Positions 55,331 to 64,000 of a stretch of 64,000 nucleotides of DNA are shown piece after piece; the first letter of the stretch is position 1, and each line of letters opens with the position of its first letter. This stretch comes from Reticulascus tulasneorum (taxonomy: Eukaryota > Ascomycota > Sordariomycetes > Glomerellales > Reticulascaceae). The translations under genes were made by a program, and so were the position numbers. Location: assembly GCA_001557505.1 (NCBI GenBank), contig LSAX01000003.1, positions 310,001 to 374,000 of the forward strand. The letters are read 5' to 3'. The notes beneath the pieces are model-generated. The model did no database searches. It had not been told where the DNA came from and was given only the letters and a program-made list of their open reading frames with translations.

Positions 55331-58264
55331 CTAGTTCGCAATCGGCGATTTCGGGAGAATTAGAACCGATGCTTAAGATACCAAATACCTAATATAATGA
55401 AATAATGACTCAATTCGTCGGACAGGTATCGTGAGTGGTCTACATCTTGTCTTGTTAGGAAAACTAGACAATGATGTCTAAGAGATGCACTCACTTGGCT
55501 TATTACTGTCCCAGGCCTATATCTTCAGTTCTGCGACGCAGAACTTTGTCACAACACCTGGAACATAGGGACTTGGGTGATCAGCACAGATGCCTAGATC
55601 TATGTTGAGAATCAGGGAGTTGCATATCTAGTGAATATGGGGATGTAGCATCAATGATTATAACTGTAAATTCGGTGTTTGGAGATCAACCGCGGACGGA
55701 ATGGAGTTGTCTTCAATCCCGAGCCAGCTGTGTGTGCCAGTGTGAACGTTGGCTGCGTTCCGAGCCAATACTCGCGGAGCTCCGCGGATTTCTGCAAAAT
55801 GTGTCATTCAACCTGCTTGGCCCTTTGCAACCTGGAATTGCCTGTATCTTGGTATGCCAATACTCTTGGCTAACTTCAATTTCGCAAAGCACATCTCATA
55901 TGCGTTCTGCTCTGGTAAGAGGTCGACACTACTAGACTGTGATTGGTCGGTGGGGGTCCGGGGGCTGATCCGCGGAGATTTCCGCAAGCGGATATGTAGG
56001 TGAATTCGAGCCGCCAGCTGACTCGAGATCTAGATGTATTATACGTAAGCCTGAATATGTCTACGCCGCAGGCGTGATGGAAACCTGACGAATTAAAGTT
56101 GAATGCTTGATAAATCGGTTGGCTGAAGGATGTATTGATGACAGGCTGTATTGGCTTAGCTGCGCCGGGGTAATCGATTAGGAGTTGTCGATGAACGAGC
56201 CATGGCTAGAGTAGTCTGATTGGTAGTCATTAAGGAGAAAGATGCAAGGGCCCCTAGCTTTATCTCCTTAATTGCTCTATGGCAAACCAGGCTCCGACTT
56301 TACGCCGAGCGCTGGGCTTTAGACTCAAAGCAACTCCTTTAAATACTTTACTGCAAGCTTGCCTATAGAGGCTTGTAGGTTTCCCTAAGCTTGATTGGCA
56401 ACATTTCTCTAGGAATCTATATAATAATAGGCAACATACTTTACTAATAACTCTAGCGGTGACGAATATATCAAGTAACAAAGGAGTTCCGTTCGACCGA
56501 CAGACCCAAGGGCCAGACTTCCTCGGTCCCGTTAGTAAGATAGTATTTTTGCTGCAGCTTATTTCTACTGGAACCAGAAGATTACAAAGAACGATGGCCA
56601 AATTTACCAGTTTTCTGAACCCGATTTCTCCTTTCATTTACGGTTTTGGTAGAGGACCTGACTTTCCCGAATGACATTTAGAATATTACGAGCCACCACA
56701 GCCTTGAAGATACTGGAATTCAAGTTGAAAAGGAAGTCCAGCAACTCAGTGATATCCATATGTACGCCGTTCGTAGCCAGTAAAAGTAGTCCCAACTTAA
56801 CAAAATGTACTTGCCATACCACATTGCCATTCTTAGACCCCTTCTATGAATACAATATAGCTATTACAGATGTACCTTGTGTCTTGCAGCTCCTAATCTT
56901 CTAATCTACCCCAGCCATACTGACCGTATGCAGAGCCTGGTTCAGCTTCACCACGGCAGTATTCACATCCACCAAGAGAGCCTGCAGGCCACAAACCATT
57001 TGTGGCAGATCTTCCGGGGATATCTCATGCCTGCGCTATGCGTCAGTCGCTGGAGTCATTGACATCGGACCTGGCTTGCGACTTACTGGCCCAGAGGATC
57101 ATCCACTATTAAAGCGCCGAGGCCTAGCAAAACTGCCTCCACTCCATCATTACTTTCTCGGGGGCATATGCTGCAACTGGCTGCCAAGCTCACGCTGCGA
57201 TGAGATAAAGAGCATGGGGGTTCTACCCCGATTGAAACGGAGTCACTATCGGATAGAGAGGATGTTCCCAATCCCGCGGCGGCAGTCCATGGTGGAGGAT
57301 TGGCGGAGTAATGGGCCCTGGGTTATCCTCCAGCAGCCAAGACTTGATGGTGTAGGGAAGGGCGGCGAATCGGGAGGCGAATGACCGCGATCCTGAGCCT
57401 TGGATGGTAGCGGCATTGGACGGCTTAATTGCGAGCAAGAGGCGGCTTCCATGTTGATGTGCCGGATTGGCTGCAGACTAGACGGCTCTGAGAAGCTACG
57501 CTTCAAGAGCATGTATGTTCTGACAAGCTGTTGGTCGTGTAAATGCATCGTAGATGGACTAGTGTTTGGGATACGCGACTTGGAGTGGCAGGAAGCTGAA
57601 CCTAAGGCAGCGGCAGGCCTGAAGAATATACTGCGCAACCTATCATACGATAGTGTTGGTTTGTTGAAATACGATATTGATGGCTTGAGGAGTATGGTAG
57701 GCAGACGGGGTGGTCTGATATGCATCTTTATAGAAGTCATGCTGAATATGCCACGCGGCACTCAGCCGCCAGGTTCTTCTGGTCTGGTCTCTCTGCTGGC
57801 CATAATTGAAGCCATGAACCCACGTCAGACTTAGGCCACCAAAGTCCTGAGCAAAGTGCTCTCTTTTTTGTTGGCACTGGAACCGCGGTGTTAAGGTGAA
57901 CGTGGTCAATATTCAGGGCGAAGTTCATGGTGTGGCCTGAATGTGGTGGGGTGCATCGCCCAATGAAGAATGGCCCCCACCATCGGCAGCTAAGCCTGAT
58001 CTGGTCGAGAATAGAGTAAAGAGAAGAGACGTGATCAAGGCCTGTAGTCCGTATTTGAACGTTAAAACGCCGACGACTATGCAGCCACTTTAAGTTCTCA
58101 CCCATATCATCCCGGCCACCCAGTTCAAGCCCAAGTTCGTCCGATACTTAGGCGACTAATGCATCCGAGACCAGACATCATAAAATCCCAGCCTTACCTT
58201 TGAGACCGCCGTATTTATTTCTTCTTCCTGAGTCATTCAATTAAAGTCAGCCCAAGTTCCAACC
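55331..58264. other. Intergenic, remnants
   Basis: 2.9 kb. The part at about 56240-56460 is AT-rich with many stops and looks like a decayed repeat. A regulator-like remnant lies at 56901-57317. A perfect 14-bp palindrome (CGCGGAGCTCCGCG) sits at 55773-55786. Confidence 0.45.
56901..57317 (-). pseudogene. Possible AflR-type regulator remnant (C-terminal exons)
   Basis: Two minus-strand exons splice cleanly: 57087-57317 and 56901-57030, with a 56-nt intron (donor GTAAGT, acceptor CAG). The product runs into CSICPRESNDGVEAVLLGLG and, after the junction, EDLPQMVCGLQALLVDVN followed by TAVVKLNQALH. The Cys pair followed by a hydrophobic helix, then a second helix ending before the stop, resembles the C-terminal half of AflR-domain Zn2Cys6 regulators. 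I could not find the zinc cluster or an upstream start, and a TAA precedes exon 1 in frame. It could be a decayed gene or the 3' end of a gene whose 5' exons I missed. Confidence 0.3.
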
Positions 58265-59685
58265 ATGGCCCAGGCTCCTCCCGCTCCCACCATTATCGTT
58301 GGGGCTGGCGTGTTCGGCGCCTCGACGGCATTGCACTTGATTAAGAAGTATCCGAATGCGGACATCACACTTGTGGATCGTAACGGCTTCGATGCAGCCA
58401 CCCGCGTGGCCGCTTCGTGGGATTGGAACAAGGTCGTTCGTTCCGACTACAACGACATTGTGTACACGAAGATGGGTTTGGAGGCGCGAGATGTCTGGAT
58501 TAACGATCCTCTGTGGAAACCATTCTACCATGAAAGCGGGATCTACTGGATATCCGCCACGGGATTCGCCCAGCAGGTGCTCGATAACTTCAAGGAACTA
58601 GGCGTCAAAGCCGAGCTCTACTCCTTGACAGTAGACGAGGCTCGAAAGCAATACAATGGAATGTTCGATGATGCCGACTACACGGGAATAAAAGATATAC
58701 TTGTCAACAAGACAAGCGGCTGGGCTGCAGCAAAAGAAGCCCTGCAGAAAATTATCGAGACGGCTGTGAGCCTTGGTGTCAAATACGTCGAAGCCGAGGT
58801 TTCGGCGCTGGAATTTGATTCCTCGGGCAACTGTACAGGACTGAGGACGCAGGCCGGCGGCATTCTGTCGGCTTCTCGCACCGTTCTTTGTACGGGGGCG
58901 TTTACTCCGAGGTTGCTGTCAGAAAGCGCGCCGGACCAGAAAGACCTTCACGCAGGAGGGAGGATCATCGCAGCTGCTGTAACGGAGGGATTTGCACGTC
59001 TTGATCCGGAATCAGCGTCCAAGTACTGCAAAGGGCCGGTCTGCATTCAAGAGGTCCCGCCAGAACGAGGTAAGATTTCAGAACTGAAGCGCCAGACCGC
59101 GCCTAATCAGTGGGGGTTCAGGGGCTAGTAATGGGAGCGTTCCACACACGGCAGATAACTTGCTCAAATTTTGGGGTCAGTGGATATTCAAGAACACGCT
59201 CCCGCATTCCTCTGGAACTCCAATGTCTATGCCACCTCCGGAATCCGATTACGCGCAATGGAATGTTCCCGAGTCCTTAAAAGACGACGTGCGGTTCGCA
59301 AATAAATGCATCTTCGATAAGCAAGGGGCTGAATTTCAGGTGGAAAGTTTTCGAATATGCTGGTAAGTCTCGCCCGACCCATCTGTTATGAGTTTGGGCC
59401 AGCAAGGCGTTCTAATTAATTACTGGAATAATGTGCAGGGAGGCCCTCACACCGAGCGAAGATTTCATAATTTCGCCGCACCCAGCTTGCCAGGGTCTCT
59501 ACATTGCCACCTGCGGCTCATTCCACGGTTGGAAGTTTTTTCCTATCCTTGGTGGATATGTGCTCGAGATGCTGGAAGGTAGCCTTGAAGCTTCTCTTGT
59601 GAAAAAATGGGCTTGGGACCGTGAGTTACCCGCCACTGATGACAATGTCATGCGGCCGAAGAAGGAGCTTAAGGATCTTTTGTAA
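58265..59685 (+). CDS. FAD amine oxidase, fructosyl-amino-acid/saccharopine type
   Basis: Flavin oxidase of the MSOX/FAOX family, oxidising secondary amines such as fructosyl amino acids, saccharopine, pipecolate or sarcosine. Three exons (58265-59069, 59122-59362, 59439-59685) give 430 aa. The Rossmann motif IIVGAGVFGAS lies at residues 10-20. The second junction forms CWEALTPSEDFIISPHP, and PACQGLYIATCGSFHGWKF carries the Cys expected to bind FAD covalently in this family. The first intron (52 nt) uses an acceptor 7 bases before a competing TAG; only this choice keeps the frame. The start is the ATG at 58265. Which amine is used cannot be decided from the sequence. Confidence 0.9.
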
Positions 59686-62600
59686 TACTGAGCTCGAGAT
59701 GTCAGGGACCAGTTGGAAATCGTATGTCAACACGCATACTTTCCATGTTTCTCTTATCAAACTTGACGAACGTTGAAGCACTGAACTTGAAGTACAATAC
59801 TGGTATGTCTGTTTCCAACATTGGTAAAGTAGTAGCACGATTATTACGGTATGCATCTCATGAACATGCGTACCCCACCGCCGCTACTACCACTTGCGAA
59901 GGATGAACAAAGTGAATAGCAAATGCGTGCCGAGTGCCTGGCTCTCAGACGTGGGATATATTGACTTGCTCAACTAGATCCCGTGTTAAGCCGAATGAAT
60001 ATAAATGACAGTCCCTTAAGACCGGAAGAGACCCAACCCGTGCCTGTGGCAATGCCGTTCAACTGAAAGGTCAGCTCGGGGCGCACCGCCATTACCCAAT
60101 GCTTAAATGCCGGTAGCCTCGATGCTACAACTCTTCTATCTGTTAGCCTGCGTGAAAAGTCGGGGGTTTGCCATGTCCATAATGCTTTACACGATATCTA
60201 CCCAGCAGTAGTAAATGCTCTGGCCCCAGCGAACGTTGACAGTGCTCCACAGATAGTGAATCATCATTGTAGCATGTAAAAGTCTTGAAGCCGCTCCAGC
60301 CGCCGTTATCATGCAAGTAAATATCGTATCTGCTAGACAGAATGGCGCGGAAGCTTACCCGGCTATTTGCCCGGTTTTGAGGGATGCACTATTAGCACCT
60401 ATGTCGCCTACAAAGCGGACACCGCTGGGGAATGTGCAATCAACATGTTGCTCCCACGTGCGGTAGTCTTTACCACCCTCATCTACATGGCAGATATTTG
60501 CACTTCGATGAGCAGGTATAATAGAGAGCCAAGTAACGATCTCAAGCAGTCTCATCTCTAACACGCACTTCGGATAGCCACTTACTCATGGTCATCTCTA
60601 CCTACCATATATGCTTTCAAGTAAGCCTCTTCTACGCAAATCTCATAAGTCTACTTACCTTTCTTGCTCTTGGTTGATCTCGCTTATCGAGGTTAACTGT
60701 TTCCTGAAAATAGTTGCTGTCTTTACCTAGATTAGTTATCTATCTCTAAACAGTAGTGCGAGTAGGCAGAATGTCCTTCTCGATAGCCGCAGCTGACTCA
60801 CGCCCCCGTCGGAACCAAGATTTACAAGTCATAATTAGGAGTCCCTCATGGTACCGCTGCATACAAACGTGCAGACTGGAGCGAATGACAGAATGATTTG
60901 GACGCAGATTCTTGTGCGTGGCGCATTCTTCTAGTTCTGAACTGAGCAGGGAGAGTAAATTTGACACTGCCAAATCTCTGACAGTTAGCAGTTGCTCAAC
61001 CTGAGTGCTGCAAGGCCTAAACCCTCCCGATAATGGAAAGGGGAGGGAACCCATGTAGTGCATCATGACGTGCACTAGGTACCTAATTAGGTAGGTCATC
61101 CTCAAAGGCGTGATGGTAATGGAATCGGATGATGAAAATAGTGGCATCCGATGTTCAAAATGTAGATGTATCTACTCCATTGGTTGTCTATCCCCGCCTC
61201 GCATGGATACTGGCGAAGCGTTATTCAAGATAGAATCAAGGTTGACAAGAAACAGGGTTATACCAGCAAATAGTGGTCTACATGCCCCTGGAGCTTCACA
61301 GACCGGAACGCCAACTGGTCACCAGTCGTATGTCCAAGTACCCGTCAGTAATCTGTCACATGGAAGACTCTTGGCGCCAAAATTACGGATTGCGAGGCGT
61401 GAAAGAATTGTCAGACTCAGAGTACCTACTATCAATCAAACTTCAAAACCTTCACACTGCTGCTCGCTGGGATTAAATAAAGCCGGGCAAGAACTGCTGG
61501 ATTGATTAGATCATTACGCACAGCATTTCATATTTACAGCACAACCTAGATTGTAGTCGACGCCAAGAGCGCCGCGTCACGATGGGCCTCACCAGACTGC
61601 AGCTATTTCAGTATCTCCTTCTCTGTTGCCCTTAGGCTGTGATGCATACCTATCCTGGCAGAAATAGCATGCTCTTGGCGCGAAGATCGTACATTGTTTC
61701 GGCGTGAAGTGCTCCTGGATTCTCCTGGTGCGCCTGGGGAGCTTAACGGTTGTGGCGGATGGCGAGGTGGCACTACTATCCATTTTGAGTCAAGTGTACG
61801 GAGACAAGGTTCTCAGGTTGGTCAGATAAGTTCCTTGCTCTCGCTTGGACCAATGCTCGCGAGAAACACCCTACCCTGGGTGGTGCGCTTTCTTTGTCAG
61901 CCAATCGTTCAGTTGGCGGGCCCACTACATTTATTTATAACTAGACTACCTAATTACCTTCAACGTCGTCGGGGCGGGGGAAGTCTAAATGGACTGGGGA
62001 TGTGAGATAAGATCGTGTTAGAGACAGGGCCCAAGGTGCATTGCCATGGCGGCAGGCCTGCGGACTCGGTGATATCGCTCGCGAAAGTCTTTCACCGAGA
62101 CTGCTAAATGGCAATTCGAACGATAACTAAATGATTTCTTTTGGAATACAGGAAAATCCCAAGGAGAATGTATGTGTACGTCGTACTCTAAGCCCATAAT
62201 TAAGACGGATCACCTCCCAAAACATTCTTTCATCAATACCTTACACCTCGCACCACCCACAAGAGAATCCCAGTTATCTTTCTCGAATCTATACCTAGGA
62301 AATGCCTAATGAGGCTGCTTATCTCCTAACAGCTTTCCAATGTCTGCAAAACAGTCGCTGATGCAACACTCATGTTGGGAACTCGCCCAGTCACTCGCCT
62401 GGCGGCGCAATCTTCTTCACCAGGGACCGATGAGCCGCGGACCAACGTTGAAATGCTTAGTCCCCTCTGGTGTTATTGATAACGTGTTTATATGACCAAC
62501 TCCATTCACATCTCTACTTCATACTCGTACAGGCCCTGCCTGCTATTGCTCTGCCCCCCCGGCCAATGTCCTACTTTTGCTACAATGCGTCTTCGTACTT

Positions 62601-63292
62601 AAGCTTCCGGGGAAGTTCGTAGAACACACCGGAACAAGGGCACTCCCATGTAATAACATTCTATCGAAATAGGAATTCTGGCGAGTACTAGCAGATGGAT
62701 GGCGCATAAAGATGGAGCGCCTTAAGGCGCAGATACAGATGTAAGGCTGGCATTCTGCGCGTGCCATCCTCTTCCAGAACTGTTCCATGCAGGGGATGAA
62801 TCCTCCAAACCCCCTCATATGGAGACAGAAGGGATTCGAATAGACCTAACCAGTACATGTCACAAGGAATAGATTCAAATAGAGTCCTCCCTGGCGGGCC
62901 CGTCCCAGAAGATGCCTTGTCTCCTGCCCCTTCCGCAAATCTCACACTTCCTTGGGCTATCGACGCTTCCTTTGTTATTGGCTAGACGTTCTCTATCCTT
63001 TAGAAGTCCCACTAGACTTTCCCTTTAGCTCATATAGATGCCCCCTGCACGTAGCTGGAAACCGCCGCCGAACTGCCTAAGCGGGAAAACTTTGATACAC
63101 TCAAACATCTTGCAATTTCTGTAAATATATGAATTAAGAGGCTGGCATCGGATCCACCAGAGATGTAGACAATGTGTTCAGCCTATAAAGAGAGCACTCC
63201 CTTGGCCGGTTGTAAGAAATTGAGAATACCAACCAGGTCAAGGAGTAATTTTCCCCGACCCATTTCCCACGAGACTCATCGATAGCTTCAAG
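59686..63292. other. 3.6 kb gene-free stretch
   Basis: Many short frames, none with a recognisable domain or coherent splice model. Slightly AT-rich with numerous CTAG/TACC words. A TATA box for the following protease lies at 63184-63190. Confidence 0.45.
63184..63190 (+). promoter_or_regulatory. TATA box of the second subtilase
   Basis: TATAAAG, about 105 bp before the ATG at 63293. Confidence 0.6.
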
Positions 63293-64000
63293 ATGCAGCT
63301 GCGTCAAACTCTCCTGGCTCTCTCCCTAGCGGGAAGCAGCTTTGCCTCCTACGGTCCACCGCTGAACCGTCGCGACACACCCGAGACTGCGCGTCCCGTG
63401 ACGAACCAGTACATCATCGAATTCGCTGACGTACGTACCTGTTGATACACATGCGATGCCTTGGTTTAACATTTACACTGACTTACCTAGACTGTCGATT
63501 ATGATCAAATTCTTGCGGAGGTCAACGCACGCCCGAATACACAGGTCTTGAAGAAGTTTGACTCCGCCGTGTTCCGTGGCGTCTCCGTACAGGCCATTGG
63601 CGAGAGCACAGAATCGCTTCAGGCGAGCTCCATGATTGCGAATGCATGGCAGTCGCACATGGTTAAGCTTTTGCCCTCGGTGGACACCACAGCCGCAGAC
63701 AATGGTATTGACCCCGCCAACTACTCCGTCCACAGCATGACCGGGGTGGACAGGCTCCATGCCATGGGCGTGTATGGCAAAGGGGTCAAGATAGCTATTG
63801 TGGACACTGGTATTGATTATATGCACCCCGCCGTAAGAATTACCCACGATATCGTCGGCAACCAGCGATGTGATGCTGATTATCAGTAGCTAGGAGGTGG
63901 TTTCGGACCAGGATTCAAAGTCGAGGGCGGCTATGACTTTCTCGGAGATACCTGTGAGCCAGCACCAAGATTCGCCCTCACACTTGCGATAGAGACTAAT
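63293..64000 (+). CDS. Subtilisin-like protease, 5' part (runs off the window)
   Basis: The N-terminal part of a second secreted S8 protease. Signal peptide MQLRQTLLALSLAGSSFAS, then propeptide and the start of the catalytic domain with Asp about 151 (AIVDTG). Exons seen: 63293-63430, 63491-63832, 63890-63953; the next intron begins GTGAGC and the window ends inside or just past it. Exons 2 and 3 are exactly 342 and 64 nt, the same as in the subtilase at 6772-10135, and the introns sit at the same places, so the two are paralogues. Sequence in exon 2 is only moderately similar. His and Ser of the triad lie beyond the window. Confidence 0.9.

Noticed and set aside
55654..56003. Cys-containing short frames
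   Set aside because: Three overlapping frames, none with a signal peptide or known cysteine pattern.
56260..56637. 125-aa minus-strand frame
   Set aside because: Lies in AT-rich decayed DNA and has no recognisable domain.
57246..57834. Open frames of 140-170 aa on both strands
   Set aside because: They overlap one another in opposite orientation and have no domain similarity; only the smaller spliced fragment at 56901-57317 is considered.

Overview
The window is nuclear DNA of a filamentous ascomycete (Pezizomycotina, probably Sordariomycetes). The genes carry many short GT-AG introns of about 45-75 nt with CTAAC/CTGAC-type branch sites. The coding density is moderate, and the gene set includes Spb4, Sec18, a HET-domain protein, a subgroup-C LysM/GH18 chitinase and BBE-like oxidases. 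I read all splice models by eye; each assembled model stays in frame from ATG to stop.

Left half (about 2.6-33 kb), conserved core genes: sec18 (NSF ATPase) head-to-head with a LENG1-like CIR-N protein; a 13-exon secreted subtilisin-like protease; a stomatin/SPFH membrane protein; the 60S-assembly helicase spb4 head-to-head with a CTP-dependent diacylglycerol kinase (dgk1-like); a KxDL-like (BLOC-1/BORC) protein behind a 5.8 kb gene-free, microsatellite-rich stretch; two unrecognised proteins transcribed divergently; and an RS-domain/Hub1 ubiquitin-like fusion.

Right half (about 33-64 kb), accessory in character. It begins with a 12-exon gene built from twelve C-x4-C...C-x2-H modules, in which all eleven introns split the closing His codon of a module. 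Then come an O6-alkylguanine-DNA alkyltransferase, a HET-domain incompatibility-type protein, a secreted intradiol dioxygenase-like enzyme, an F-box-like protein, and a divergent pair: a secreted protein ending in Cys plus a killer-toxin-like LysM/CBM18/GH18 chitinase. These are followed by a GFA/CENP-V enzyme, a small secreted protein, a BBE-like FAD oxidase, a likely regulator remnant, a fructosyl-amino-acid/saccharopine-type oxidase, and the 5' part of a second subtilase that shares exon structure with the first.

The strongest leads for new biology are the one-module-per-exon Cys/His gene (33084-34766) and the chitinase plus C-terminal-Cys secreted protein pair (44608-49522), whose layout recalls the yeast zymocin killer complexes. 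I found no convincing tRNA, rRNA, CRISPR array or intact transposon. Several AT-rich stretches in the right half look like decayed repeats.
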